Of a DNA stretch of 64,000 nt, positions 23,008-33,087 are shown one piece after another. The notes under the pieces were generated by a model. It ran no database searches and was not told the DNA's origin. It saw only the letters and a list, made by a program, of their open reading frames with translations. Numbering within the stretch: position 1 is the first letter of the stretch; the number at the start of each line of letters is the position of its first letter. The position numbers were made by a program, and so were the translations under genes. The DNA is from CAZKBP01 sp964551015 (lineage in GTDB: Bacteria; Bacteroidota; Bacteroidia; Cytophagales; Microscillaceae), in the NCBI GenBank assembly GCA_964551015.1, contig CAZKBP010000031.1, positions 11,026 to 75,025 of the forward strand. The letters are read 5' to 3'.

Positions 23008-23904
23008 ATGAAACAAAATTATCTTATTTTTATATTCCTTCTCTGCTGGTTTGGCTCATCATCAGTTTGGGCACAAGGTGAAAAATTGGGTGTTCGTATA
23101 GAGTATCGTGGTCTTGCTGGTCTTAATGACCCTTCGCCCCAACTTAGTGATAGTATCGAGGTAGGCCGTTTTGACTTGGGTCTTAATGCTTCTTCCAAGC
23201 TTAAAATTGATAAGAAAAAATTGGGACTCACAACCCTTACGCTTGGAGCGGAGTACCGCTATACTCGCCTCAATTATAATGACTTTGAACTCCCGGATGG
23301 TAACTCGCTGGCCGAAGACTTGCACATGCTGCGCCTGCAAATAGACTATATGAAAGTGTTCAAGCAAAAGTGGATTTTGTCGATCTTTTTTCGTCCGGGT
23401 ATTTTCTCTGATTTTCAGGAGGTTTCTTGGGAGCATTTTCGCATCGAGGGGCTCGCCCTCCTGGACTACCGCAAGAGTCAACAGACGCTGATTGGTTTTG
23501 GAGTGGCCAGAAGTGCTAATTTCGGGCGAGTGCTGGTTTTACCCGTTTTCCACTATTTACACCGTGGCCCCAAGTTCGCAGTAGATATGTTAATACCCTC
23601 GCGTATAGATGTGGGTTGGATTAATAAGAAATGGTATTATGGCTTAGGTGGGAGTCTCTCGGGTAATCAGTTTCGTTTGGGTAATCTGCAAAATGGCTTT
23701 GATGGTAAAAATACGGTGGGGGTCTCCGATTTTACCCTAGGTCCTAAAATCCGCTACAACACCGCCCCAAAATCCTATGTATTCCTGACCGGAGGCTTTA
23801 CTGCGCTACGCCGCTGGGAATTTAGTGATGATGACGATGTAATACAGGACTTAGATCCTAATCTGACTTGGTTTCTGCGTACTGGTTTTGTGATTAATCA
23901 TTAA
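23008..23904 (+). CDS. DUF6268-like outer membrane protein
   Basis: About 298 aa from the preferred start MKQNYLIFIFLLCWFGSSSVWAQ, a signal peptide; the frame opens at 22990. The mature part alternates short amphipathic strands ending in aromatic residues (for example LTLGAEYRYTRLNY, TWFLRTGFVINH), which is typical of an outer-membrane beta-barrel. The terminal strand ends without the usual F. Probably an isolated cistron. Confidence 0.75.
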   Translation: MKQNYLIFIFLLCWFGSSSVWAQGEKLGVRIEYRGLAGLNDPSPQLSDSIEVGRFDLGLNASSKLKIDKKKLGLTTLTLGAEYRYTRLNYNDFELPDGNSLAEDLHMLRLQIDYMKVFKQKWILSIFFRPGIFSDFQEVSWEHFRIEGLALLDYRKSQQTLIGFGVARSANFGRVLVLPVFHYLHRGPKFAVDMLIPSRIDVGWINKKWYYGLGGSLSGNQFRLGNLQNGFDGKNTVGVSDFTLGPKIRYNTAPKSYVFLTGGFTALRRWEFSDDDDVIQDLDPNLTWFLRTGFVINH

Positions 23905-24302
23905 ACCAAAGTAAAAAACACTTTTCCACTTTTCGTGTGAAGTAACCATGCCTAGCTTATCCTGAATCTTATTTACTCGATCTCGGCCACAGAAAATCCC
24001 CGCCACCTTTCTTCTTCAAAAAAGGACAGGGATAAAAGAGTGCAAAAGCTAGCAGATAATTTTGATTAATTTGTATCGTTAGGCCACGCTTAAAATCCCA
24101 AATGAGACACTATAAAAGCCTTTTTTGTATCTATTTGATGGGCTTTTGGTGCCAGAGGAGTGTTAATCCCATGTTAACCCTAACCCATGCTAATCTCTCT
24201 CTCATTTTACTCGTATTTTTATAGTGTTTGCTGAAATATAATTATTTAAGGAAGCTGTCTGATTGGAACAAAAACGGAGTCGTTTTCCTTTTTGATAAAT
24301 AG
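23905..24302. other. Intergenic region
   Basis: There are 398 bases without a supported gene between the barrel protein and the histidine kinase. No hairpin or repeat stands out. Confidence 0.5.
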
Positions 24303-25619
24303 ATGAGAAGTAGTACAATCAAATTCATTATCGCTCTAGCTTTAATCTCTATCGTGGGGATTACGGTTACGCAGGTATATTGGGTGCGAAGAGCTTTTGA
24401 TATAGAAGCTAAGCAGTTAAATCAATCCATTTACATCGCGCTTAAAAACGTGGCGGAGCGTATTGCCCGTCTCAAAGGAGGTATTAGCAATGCCCAACCT
24501 ATTCACCAATTGGGCTCTGACTATTATGTGGTCAATGTCAACGACGTGATTGATGCTAATATTTTAGAGCATTATTTGGAAGAAGAGTTTAGCAAAATCA
24601 ATCTCAACATTGACTATGAGTACGGTATCTATGACTGCTCCAGCGATCAAATGGTCTATGGTAATTATATCAGTCATAAAAATATAGATATCTCCGAACC
24701 CATGTCCGATGATTTGCCTACTTGGGACGATCAGATTTACTATTTTGGCGTTCGGTTCCCGACTAAATCTACTTATCTGGCGAGTCAGATGGATATTTGG
24801 ATTTTTTCTTCGGCTATTTTACTGGTTGTGTTTATATTTTTTGGTTATACACTTTTTGTAATTCTCAAGCAGAAGCGTCTCTCCGAAGTACAGCGGGATT
24901 TTATCAATAACATGACGCACGAGTTCAAGACGCCCATCTCCACCATTGCCGTATCAGCAGATTTAGTCTCTAATCCCAAGGTATTGCACCAGCCAGATAC
25001 AGTGCTGAAATATGCTCAAATCATTAAAGGGCAGAATCAAAGGCTTAAAAATCAAATTGATAAAGTGCTCCAGATGGCTTTAATGGACAAGGGAAAGCCC
25101 AAGCTGAGCAAAGAAATGGTCAATTTGCACGAGATTATCCAAGAGGCCGTGCAAAATTTTAACCTGAAAACGCAGGCGGAACCACAAATCAAATGCGAAT
25201 TACAGGCCACACGCCCTACCATTGAGGCTGACCGAGTGCACCTCACGAATATCATTTACAATTTATTAGACAACGCCACCAAGTACGTAGAAGGCGAGCC
25301 TAAGATTCTCATCCGTACCAAAGAACAAGGAAGGCAAATTGTCTTCTCTATCCAAGATAACGGGATCGGAATTCCCAAAGAGCACCAACGCAAGATTTTT
25401 GATAAGTTTTTCCGAGTGCCCACGGGAAATATCCATAATGTGAAAGGCTTTGGTTTAGGACTCAATTATGTGCGCCTGATGGTCAAAAAGCACCATTGGA
25501 AAATCAGACTGGAGAGCGAAGTTCAAAAGGGAAGTACATTTTCTATTCATATTCCCATTTCTAAGCAGAAGAAGCTGAAACCCAAGGCTGTGTCTATGCC
25601 AAACCCTGTTGCCACTTAA
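24303..25619 (+). CDS. Sensor histidine kinase
   Basis: 438 aa. Membrane helices fall at about residues 7-28 and 161-184 around an extracytoplasmic sensor of about 130 residues. The HisKA box is INNMTHEFKTPISTIA (His about 206). The ATPase shows N-box IYNLLDNATKY, G1 DNGIGIP, F-box DKFFRVP and G2 GFGLGLNYV. It should autophosphorylate and pass phosphate to the regulator encoded next; the reading frames almost touch. The signal is unknown. Confidence 0.93.
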   Translation: MRSSTIKFIIALALISIVGITVTQVYWVRRAFDIEAKQLNQSIYIALKNVAERIARLKGGISNAQPIHQLGSDYYVVNVNDVIDANILEHYLEEEFSKINLNIDYEYGIYDCSSDQMVYGNYISHKNIDISEPMSDDLPTWDDQIYYFGVRFPTKSTYLASQMDIWIFSSAILLVVFIFFGYTLFVILKQKRLSEVQRDFINNMTHEFKTPISTIAVSADLVSNPKVLHQPDTVLKYAQIIKGQNQRLKNQIDKVLQMALMDKGKPKLSKEMVNLHEIIQEAVQNFNLKTQAEPQIKCELQATRPTIEADRVHLTNIIYNLLDNATKYVEGEPKILIRTKEQGRQIVFSIQDNGIGIPKEHQRKIFDKFFRVPTGNIHNVKGFGLGLNYVRLMVKKHHWKIRLESEVQKGSTFSIHIPISKQKKLKPKAVSMPNPVAT

Positions 25620-25650
25620 TCTATTAATTTCCAAGCTTTGTTACAATTTC

Positions 25651-26352
25651 ATGAGTGAATCCAATACCAAAATTCTATTTGTAGAAGATGATTTAAGCCT
25701 CGGTATGGTTACCAAGGATAGCCTCGAGTTGCATGATTATACCATCAGACTGTGCGAAGATGGCATAGAGGCTTGGGAGGTTTTTCAAGCAGAAAGCTTT
25801 GATCTCTGTATCCTGGATGTGATGCTGCCTCGCTTAGATGGCTTTAGTCTGGCACAAAAAATTCGCACCCAGAACCAGCACATTCCTATCCTGTTTTTGA
25901 CGGCCAAATCACTGCAAGAGGACAAAATCCAAGGATTGAAGCTAGGCGGCGACGATTATCTGACCAAACCGTTTAGCATAGAAGAGTTGGTTTTGAAAGT
26001 GGAAATTTTCCTAAAGCGAAACAAAATCAACGATGTAAGTAAAAAAGACAAAACCTACCAAATAGGGGCTTATACTTTCGATTTTGATAATTTGAGTTTG
26101 ACCTATGCCGAGCAAAAACGTCAACTTACCCTTCGCGAAGCCGAGGTTTTAAAGCTTTTTTGTGAAAATCAGAATATTGTTTTACGTAGAGAGTTCATTT
26201 TGAAAGAAATATGGGGGAAAGATGACTATTTCATGGGCAGAAGCCTGGATGTATTTATTACACGCTTACGCAAATATCTGAAAGCGGATGACAGCCTCAA
26301 AATTGAAAATATACCCAGTGTAGGGTTCAAAATGGCTATCTCGACCACGTAA
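25651..26352 (+). CDS. OmpR-family response regulator
   Basis: About 233 aa from ATG 25651 (MSESNTKILFVEDDLSLGMV). The receiver has the acidic pair ED, phospho-Asp in LCILDVMLPRLDG and Lys in DDYLTKPF. A winged-helix DNA-binding domain follows (LTLREAEVLKLFCENQN, FITRLRKYLK). It is the partner of the upstream kinase, 31 nt after its stop. Confidence 0.93.
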   Translation: MSESNTKILFVEDDLSLGMVTKDSLELHDYTIRLCEDGIEAWEVFQAESFDLCILDVMLPRLDGFSLAQKIRTQNQHIPILFLTAKSLQEDKIQGLKLGGDDYLTKPFSIEELVLKVEIFLKRNKINDVSKKDKTYQIGAYTFDFDNLSLTYAEQKRQLTLREAEVLKLFCENQNIVLRREFILKEIWGKDDYFMGRSLDVFITRLRKYLKADDSLKIENIPSVGFKMAISTT

Positions 26353-26587
26353 GAAAATATAGCTTCCCTACTTTATGTTTATTTCCGTGTTTTGGCTTGG
26401 AATGAAATATGTAGTTAAAAAAAAGAGCATTCAAGTAATTTCTTAGGAATTTAGGCTGAATGTTACAATAATCTGTGGTCTTCTTCTAATCAGTAACGGA
26501 ATAATTAGCCCTACATTCTGTTAAGTGACTAAATATAATCGTCAAGACCTCAAGCTATATCTTTCTAGTCAATAAAAAGAACATTCT

Positions 26588-27298
26588 ATGGAAACGAAAT
26601 TTCACTCAACCGAAACCAGCACTTTGGCAGACCATCTCGAAGTGCTTGCCCATGATCTCAGAAGTCCTCTCAACTCCATCTCTGGATTGGTAGAACTACT
26701 CAAAATTGAACTCAAAGACCAGAACAACGAACAGGTTCAAAAGTGCCTTGATCTGATTAATGAGAGCTGTGAGCATTCAAACACACTGCTTTCCAAAATG
26801 CTCCGCAGTGCCGAGCTCAAGTCCCATCAAGCCAGTCTCCAGAAAGAAGAACTAAACCTGACCAAGTTGGTGGCTAACGCCGTGAATACCCACGAACTCG
26901 TCTGCGCCAGCCAAGGGATTAAGTTAAGCTTTAAGGCTTCGCACCCTCATATTGCTGCTTTGATTGATCCGTGCTTATGGCGAGATGCTATGAACAATTT
27001 GATCTCCAATGCCATCAAATTTACCCCCAAGGGTGGGAAAATAGAAATTCAATTGATTAGGCGTTTAGAATACACGGAAATCATTATCCAAGATACAGGA
27101 ATTGGCATTGACGAAAATTTACTACCCGTTCTTTTCGATAAATTTACCAAGGCGCGTCGCAAAGGCCTGCGTGGCGAAAACAGCACAGGACTGGGCATGT
27201 CCATTGTCAAACAAATTGTAGAAGCACACGAGGGCAAAATCGCGGTCAAAAGTAAAGTAAATCAAGGCACCAAAGTCATGATCTGCCTGCCTCGCTAG
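26588..27298 (+). CDS. Cytoplasmic histidine kinase
   Basis: 236 aa, without membrane segment or sensor domain. HisKA is LAHDLRSPLNSISGL (His about 23). The ATPase has NNLISNAIKF, DTGIGI, FDKFTKARR and STGLGMSIV. It lacks an adjacent regulator and may phosphorylate the regulator encoded upstream or another protein. Confidence 0.9.
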   Translation: METKFHSTETSTLADHLEVLAHDLRSPLNSISGLVELLKIELKDQNNEQVQKCLDLINESCEHSNTLLSKMLRSAELKSHQASLQKEELNLTKLVANAVNTHELVCASQGIKLSFKASHPHIAALIDPCLWRDAMNNLISNAIKFTPKGGKIEIQLIRRLEYTEIIIQDTGIGIDENLLPVLFDKFTKARRKGLRGENSTGLGMSIVKQIVEAHEGKIAVKSKVNQGTKVMICLPR

Positions 27299-27472
27299 CT
27301 CCCAACTGAAAAGGAGCTAACCAGACTTGGGACAAAAATTCATCGTAAAATTTTTTTTTAGCCTCCCTCTGTAATAAATCTGGAAGAATCCAGTATTATA
27401 GAGCAAAAGGTGATTTAATCATCCCAGATGGAGTATTTTACCTCCGTCCATTTGTTCAAATCATAGAATAAC

Positions 27473-28021
27473 GTGCATTCACTTTCTGATGAAAATATCA
27501 TGAACAAAGTCTGTGAGGGTCATATCGATCAGCTCGGCTTGCTCTTCGAGCGCTATCATATCCGCTTGTATAATTTTTTTCTGAGGACTACCGCCGACCG
27601 CGAGATTAGCCATGATCTCACCCAGAATGTTTTCGAGCGGATTCTCAAATACAAACATAGTTACAAAAAAGGAGCTTCTTTTAAGTCTTGGTTTTATCGC
27701 ATTGCTCGGAACGTGAAGATTGATTATTACAAAAAAAGAAAGCTAAATACTTCTTCTATGGAAGAGGTCTATGCCGAACGCAACCCAAAGTTAGCCACCG
27801 AGGGAGAACATGACCTCGAGAAGCAAGAAAAGGTAAAAGTACTCTATCAAGCACTAGATCAACTGCCTGACGACAAAAGAGAAATTTTAGTATTAAGCCA
27901 ACTGGAGGAGTTACAATATAAAGAAATTGCCAAAATATTTGATATTACCGAAAATGCCGCCCGAGTCAAGGTGCATCGCGCTCTTAAATCCCTGAAAGAA
28001 GTATTCCATCAGAAATATTAA
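27473..28021 (+). CDS. ECF-type RNA polymerase sigma factor
   Basis: 182 aa. Region 2 is seen at LFERYHIRLYNFFLR to SFKSWFYRIARNVKIDYYKK, region 4 at LPDDKREILVLSQLEELQYK followed by AARVKVHRALKSLK. It is 4 nt ahead of its putative anti-sigma gene. It directs polymerase to envelope or stress promoters, probably including its own. Confidence 0.92.
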   Translation: MHSLSDENIMNKVCEGHIDQLGLLFERYHIRLYNFFLRTTADREISHDLTQNVFERILKYKHSYKKGASFKSWFYRIARNVKIDYYKKRKLNTSSMEEVYAERNPKLATEGEHDLEKQEKVKVLYQALDQLPDDKREILVLSQLEELQYKEIAKIFDITENAARVKVHRALKSLKEVFHQKY

Positions 28022-28025
28022 GCCC

Positions 28026-29075
28026 ATGAACTACGAAGAAATAGAACCCTACTTAATAGACTTTATCCGGGGAGACTTGGAGGAAGAGATGGAATACCGA
28101 GTCAAAGCCTACCTCAAAGATCACCCTGATTTTCAGAAAGAATTAGATGAGCTAGAGGAAACCCTACACGTGATGGAAGAGGTGCCTTGGCAAGAGCCTT
28201 CTCCTCGAATGAAAATGGATTTTTACGCCATGCTCCACGAGCATCAAGAGGCAGAGGCGCCACCAACTGGCCTGGCTTGGCAAACTTGGTGGTCTTTTTT
28301 CCAGTCCAAATTGTTTTTGCAAAGATTTGCCCTAGCGGGATTGCTCATCACGATCTTTAGTGCCGGGTATTGGACTTCTCAATATCTAGAACCAAAGGAC
28401 GCCGCTCAGCCCACGCTTAGTCAACAAGAAGCCGCTGAGGCGCAAGAAACTATTCCCCTTGATACACCACAAAACCAAAGTTTAGCTCTGGACAAGGAAG
28501 CTCCCACGAAAGCAAGTGAAGCATTGAAGCTAGACAACACGCTGGATACTCCACAAGATTACCCCCAAGAACTGGCTTTTGCCGAAACCAGATCTGCTCC
28601 ACAAGATGGCATCTTGCTGGATGATATGGAAAGTGAAGATCAACATACAGGGGAAATCTCAGGTAACTACCCTACCTCGCCCCGAGCCAAAGCAGATGCA
28701 CTTAGTGCCGTAGAACCTGTATTAGAAACCGACGAGCGCATAGAGAGCATTTATGCCAGTTTAGAAACGAGCCAACCGGAAGATTTAATCATCACCGCTT
28801 TGATTCAAACGCTGAACCGTGATCCCAATCCTAATGTTCGTATCGCGGCCATTGACGCGCTGGAAAAATTCGCGAACCGCCAACAGGTGAAATACCAGAT
28901 CGCACAAAGCTTAAATCAACAAAAAACGCCCACGGTACAGTTGGCGGCCATTGATTTGATTGTCAAGTACCGAATTAAATCGGGAGTTACTCCTTTAAAA
29001 AAATTATTAGCACAAAATCAATTAAACCCTACCGTCAGGGAGCAAGCAAAGATTGCGCTTCGTCTGATTTCTTAG
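28026..29075 (+). CDS. Anti-sigma factor with C-terminal HEAT repeats
   Basis: 349 aa. The N-terminal 50 residues (MNYEEIEPYLIDFIRGDLEE, then HPDFQKELDELEE) resemble an anti-sigma zf-HC2-like domain without the zinc Cys. One membrane helix (about residues 97-118, FALAGLLITIFSAGYW) leads to a low-complexity Q/E/A-rich linker. The last 90 residues show HEAT-repeat pairs (DPNPNVRIAAIDALEKF, TPTVQLAAIDLIVKY, NPTVREQAKIALRL). The neighbour order fits sigma/anti-sigma. Confidence 0.8.
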   Translation: MNYEEIEPYLIDFIRGDLEEEMEYRVKAYLKDHPDFQKELDELEETLHVMEEVPWQEPSPRMKMDFYAMLHEHQEAEAPPTGLAWQTWWSFFQSKLFLQRFALAGLLITIFSAGYWTSQYLEPKDAAQPTLSQQEAAEAQETIPLDTPQNQSLALDKEAPTKASEALKLDNTLDTPQDYPQELAFAETRSAPQDGILLDDMESEDQHTGEISGNYPTSPRAKADALSAVEPVLETDERIESIYASLETSQPEDLIITALIQTLNRDPNPNVRIAAIDALEKFANRQQVKYQIAQSLNQQKTPTVQLAAIDLIVKYRIKSGVTPLKKLLAQNQLNPTVREQAKIALRLIS

Positions 29076-29121
29076 ATCAGAAATCAAGCCCAAGCATTGC
29101 TAGCTAATTAAAGAGAAAAGC

Positions 29122-30084
29122 ATGGACAAAAAATGGATATATCGTGGCACGTTTACCTTGATGTTAGTATTTGCCCTGATAAAAATTCAGGCACAAGCCT
29201 TATCACCTTTTAAGATTAGTTTTGCTAATCCGACCGTGCCCGGCACGCTCCATATTACCAATCATCGGGGAAATGTGCACATTGAGGGCTATTCTGGAAA
29301 AGAAGTCCTCATCCAAGCCGAAACCAAGGCGCCTGACTCCAAGCAGAGTTATCAGTCCTTCTTGCCTCAAACACCTTTTCTGGTCAGAGAAGAAAATAAT
29401 AAAATCTATTTAGAAGCCCGCCCCGAGGCACTGCCCTTGAATTTTCGGATCAAAGTGCCCACGAAAACTACGCTCAAACTAAGCTTAGAACAAGGCGATG
29501 TATTTACCAGCCAAACCAGTCGCTTGGTAGAAATCGTGAATCAACAAGGTTCGGTTACCTTGGAGCAACTGAGCGGCTGGGCCGTGGTTAATACCACCGA
29601 AGGCAATATTCAAGCAGATTTTGCTGAGGTGATTGCCAATAAAACCATGTCTTTCGTGAGCCTCAGTGGAGATATCTCTCTAGATTTTCCCAAAGATTTA
29701 GAGGCAGACTTCAAGATCAAATCTGTTTCAGGAGAAATTGAGAATGCCTTTGGCCAGGCTGCCTTGCAACCCAAGAGCCAACTCGATCAGCAAATGGCTA
29801 ATGTATTCAGAGCCGACGAATTGACGCAACGCGAAACCGGAGCGCGAGAAAGAAAAGCCAGTAACAAGAAAGAGCAAGCTCCAGATACAGAAGCAGTTCA
29901 GAAACAAGAATATAATCGTGCATTGGGCGAAGAAAAAAAGCCAGCACAAGAGCCTTCGGGCACTTACCAAGCACCACAGTCTTATACTTCCAAAGCTAAT
30001 CAAGGTGGACCTTTGTTCTTTATTTCTACTCGTCAGGGTAAGGTAGCAATTACACACTCAAAGAAACCAAAGTCTTATCGGTAA
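29122..30084 (+). CDS. DUF4097-like secreted beta-helix protein
   Basis: 320 aa with a signal peptide (WIYRGTFTLMLVFALIKIQAQA). The body has repeating short strands (GTLHITNHRGNVHIEGYSGK, GSVTLEQLSGWAVVNTTEGN, SFVSLSGDISLDFP) typical of DUF4097/polymer-forming adhesin-like domains. A Q/E/K-rich tail precedes the last strand. It is the third gene of the ECF sigma operon and probably a regulated envelope component. Confidence 0.8.
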   Translation: MDKKWIYRGTFTLMLVFALIKIQAQALSPFKISFANPTVPGTLHITNHRGNVHIEGYSGKEVLIQAETKAPDSKQSYQSFLPQTPFLVREENNKIYLEARPEALPLNFRIKVPTKTTLKLSLEQGDVFTSQTSRLVEIVNQQGSVTLEQLSGWAVVNTTEGNIQADFAEVIANKTMSFVSLSGDISLDFPKDLEADFKIKSVSGEIENAFGQAALQPKSQLDQQMANVFRADELTQRETGARERKASNKKEQAPDTEAVQKQEYNRALGEEKKPAQEPSGTYQAPQSYTSKANQGGPLFFISTRQGKVAITHSKKPKSYR

Positions 30085-30098
30085 AGTCAGATGCTTCC

Positions 30099-31478
30099 TC
30101 AGGAATAACTGCTATTGCTGTGTGCTTGTAATTTTTGTTCCAAGACTTCGATTTTCTTTAGATATTCCTGTTCTTTTCGGTGCATGGCCTCCTCGGCGGC
30201 CTGCATTTCTTCAAAATTCTGACGCATTTCCTCTTCACGGGCTTGTAGCTCTTCCGCCTGTTGCCGTGTGGTGCTCAGTAGCACGTGGGTACGCTCGTTG
30301 ATTTTCAATTTTTGCAACGCGGCTGCTAGAATGCCAGTGGCTTCTTCTAGGAAAGTAATTTGATGTGTTTCTAGGGGAGCTAGTGCGGCTATCTCGAGTA
30401 CGCCCTCGACCTGATCTTGTGTCATAACTGGAAAAATCAAGATCATTCGTGGGGCAGAATCTCCCAATCCCGAGGGAATCCGAGGGTAATGTTCGGGAAT
30501 TTCCCCGAGCACAATTTTTTTGCGATCTTGGGCACATTGCCCTACTAAGCCTTCGCCCAATTTGAAGCTTCTAGTTACCTCGCTTTCTTTTTGGTAGGCA
30601 TAGGCTGCTTCTAAGAACAGCCAATGCTCTTTTTCGTCGCTCACTAATGCATATAATCCTCCTTGGTGGGCTCCTGCGTATTTTACCAAGTGATTCAAGA
30701 CCTTTCGATAAATAACAGACAATTGCTCTTCTTCTCGGATGATGGTATTGACGCCTTTAATCCCTTCATAAACCCAGTTTCTTCTCTCTTCATCCGCTTT
30801 GGCACGTTCTACCATGGTCATATTCTGCTGCAACACTTGGCTTTGCTCTTCCACTTTTTGTTTTTGCTGAGTAATTTCATCAATTAGGTTTTGATTAGCT
30901 AATTCTGAGGCATAGCCACGCTTGATGAGAATGTACATCAGAATAGCAAATAACAAAAGCCCTGAACTAGCAACTGCAAAGCTAAAACGAGGATCATAAA
31001 ATACCGATTTATCTAAATCACTTTCGTACCACTGGTTAAAATAGTCCACGCTAAGGACGAAGCTATAATTCAAGAACAGAGCTATAAAGAGCCAAAGGTT
31101 TTCTCGCCAATCAAATACCACCCAAGGAATGAGTGTCAATGAAGCCAAAAACACCATAAACGACCCAATGGCTCTCTCTCCCTCATCCAGAGCATAACCG
31201 TGAATGATTGATACCAACCAGATAGAAGAGATAGACAAGATCATCCGCGATAGCTTATGTTGTCCTATATGGTTTAGCCACAAACACAGGATAGAAGAAG
31301 CTAAGGCGATGAGCGTGTAAATCGCCACGGGCGGAAAGATATAATAGTAGACAAGCGTGTAAACAGTACAAAAAGGGACTCCCAACAACAGGATATTATT
31401 GGAGAGTTTAATCTTATGTTGTAAATAGGAGGGCATCTCTTCCCTTAATCCAAGATGGGTAGGGTTTTGGATATACAT
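30099..31478 (-). CDS. Membrane sensor with GAF domain and coiled coils
   Basis: 459 aa. Six membrane segments occupy about residues 27-185. A coiled coil (QQKQKVEEQSQVLQQNM) and a GAF domain (about residues 240-390, LFLEAAYAY, SFKLGEGLVGQCA, RMILIFPVM, GVLEIA) follow. A second coiled coil ends the protein. No kinase or cyclase output domain is present, so it probably signals through a partner protein. It is convergent with the sigma operon. Confidence 0.8.
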   Translation of the reverse strand: MYIQNPTHLGLREEMPSYLQHKIKLSNNILLLGVPFCTVYTLVYYYIFPPVAIYTLIALASSILCLWLNHIGQHKLSRMILSISSIWLVSIIHGYALDEGERAIGSFMVFLASLTLIPWVVFDWRENLWLFIALFLNYSFVLSVDYFNQWYESDLDKSVFYDPRFSFAVASSGLLLFAILMYILIKRGYASELANQNLIDEITQQKQKVEEQSQVLQQNMTMVERAKADEERRNWVYEGIKGVNTIIREEEQLSVIYRKVLNHLVKYAGAHQGGLYALVSDEKEHWLFLEAAYAYQKESEVTRSFKLGEGLVGQCAQDRKKIVLGEIPEHYPRIPSGLGDSAPRMILIFPVMTQDQVEGVLEIAALAPLETHQITFLEEATGILAAALQKLKINERTHVLLSTTRQQAEELQAREEEMRQNFEEMQAAEEAMHRKEQEYLKKIEVLEQKLQAHSNSSYS

Positions 31479-31857
31479 AAGTCATCGAGTTTAGAAGCAA
31501 GTAATATACGACCCAAGGAACGGACTCCAAGTAAATAGCTGAGTATTTTATTATCTGTAATTATATGTGTGAACTGGTTTACTATGAAGTTATCTGAGGT
31601 TTTGGTTTGTCGGCGAAAAATTTTTCTTTTGAGTGCTGAGGAAGCAAATTTTTGATGGAATCGCCTGAGCTTTTGACAAAAATTCGCAAAATCAGAGTCT
31701 TAGAGAGAAATTTGACCACCTGAAGATAAACTTTAGACAACTTCTATCTTAATTTAGCAAAAAACAAACCACTTATCTTTCCATATATGAGTTTAATACC
31801 TCTGATTTGCATGGAATCAACTCGTATTATATTTCTGAACCTTAATCCTTTTGAATT
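31479..31857. other. Intergenic region between divergent genes
   Basis: These 379 bases hold the divergent promoters of the GAF sensor and the PepSY-like gene. No RNA gene or repeat was identified. Confidence 0.5.
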
Positions 31858-32286
31858 ATGAAAAAATCCAAACAAAAGAAGAAGCAGAGCCCCGAAGAGA
31901 CATTTTTTGTATCAGAGGTGGTCTTGATCGCCTTCAAAGAAAAATTTCCTGACGTAGAGGTAGCCAATGTTACCTGGTCTTGGGAGGTTCCTTACAAAAT
32001 CTATGAGGCGGAGTTTGAGCGAAATGGTCAAGAATACGAAGTGGAGATCACCGTTACGGGTCACCATCTTTTGACAGAAATATCCTTGGCTCCAGAGGAA
32101 CTTCCCGAAATAGTACGTAAAGCCATGCGCCAAAAATATCCCAATCAAAGCATTGATGAAGTAGAGCGGGTAGAATATAGCCACGGGCTAGTTTGCTACG
32201 AAATAGAACTAGAAAAAGGAGAAAAAGTACGAGAGGCTCTCTATCGTGAGGATGGCTTATTCATAGGAGTGGCCGAAGATCTGTAA
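31858..32286 (+). CDS. PepSY-like small protein
   Basis: 142 aa. Two PepSY-like repeats are visible (VVLIAFKEKFPDVEVANVTW with YEAEFERNGQEYEVEI, then IVRKAMRQKYPNQSIDEVER with YEIELEKGEK). A very basic start (MKKSKQKKKQ) and no signal peptide suggest a cytoplasmic form. The function of this family is unclear. Confidence 0.8.
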   Translation: MKKSKQKKKQSPEETFFVSEVVLIAFKEKFPDVEVANVTWSWEVPYKIYEAEFERNGQEYEVEITVTGHHLLTEISLAPEELPEIVRKAMRQKYPNQSIDEVERVEYSHGLVCYEIELEKGEKVREALYREDGLFIGVAEDL

Positions 32287-32710
32287 TGCCAGTCTATTGT
32301 CTGGTGTGTGATGGCTAATGGATATGGTTCTGGTTAGTACCCAGTCTTCTTCGATCAAATGACTTTAATAAACGTTGAGCGATAGAACAAATTCTTGAAA
32401 TACAATGTTATATTATTACTAAAACGTAATGATTGCTGTTTTTCTAGTTGAAGTCGTCCAGAGTTTTGATTTGGAGGCGAAGAATTTTGATTGCTGGTTT
32501 TGTCAAAACTCATTTTTAAGAGCAAAGTCTAAACGATGCTCATTACGTCGGTAAAGTTAGGTTCTAAGAAAAAATTTCTACCATCCAAAGACAACTTCAT
32601 TGCCAAATTCAGAAACTTAAAATGTCAATAGCTTTCCCTATCATAAGGCTATTGACTACTAAGGATAAGAGATACTTTCGTATATAAACTCGAACCAAAT
32701 TTTTTGAATT
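32287..32710. other. Intergenic region
   Basis: 424 AT-rich bases without a supported gene. Short stretches resemble parts of 31590-31720 (for example GAGTTTTGATTTGGAGGCGAA versus a similar run), but the likeness is too weak to call a repeat. Confidence 0.4.
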
Positions 32711-32893
32711 ATGATCTATGTTGCCACCGAAGAGCAAAATGAAGGTTTCATCACGGCCTATTTCGCTAAAAATAAAAAGTTGCTGAGAGAGAAGGGATTT
32801 AATTGGATCGCTAATTTTGAAAGTGAAACCAAAGCCGTAATTTGGGTGAATGAAAATTATTTCAATAACGTAAAAGAATACCTTTACGGATAA
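32711..32893 (+). CDS. 60-aa hypothetical protein
   Basis: A charged small protein (MIYVATEEQNEGFITAYFAK...) without membrane segment. It has a strong start and compact alpha/beta pattern and stands alone upstream of the tmRNA. The codon pattern looks coding. No family is recognised. Confidence 0.5.
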   Translation: MIYVATEEQNEGFITAYFAKNKKLLREKGFNWIANFESETKAVIWVNENYFNNVKEYLYG

Positions 32894-33087
32894 TGGAATA
32901 ACGCTGATCACGGACTTCCGCAATGCTTTCTGAATGACTCAATCGGGAGGGTTTGACCTGCTCACAAAGGCTTGGGTCAATCCTTTTCAAGTACCATCTA
33001 TATAGAAATACAAGAAATCTACTTTGATTGAGAAACTTTTTCATTAGATTCGCAGTTATATCTCTTGCAAAAGTTCTTTGAAATAAT

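Noticed and set aside
31590..32600. Repeat between the two intergenic regions around the PepSY-like gene
   Set aside because: Similarity is confined to short AT-rich words.
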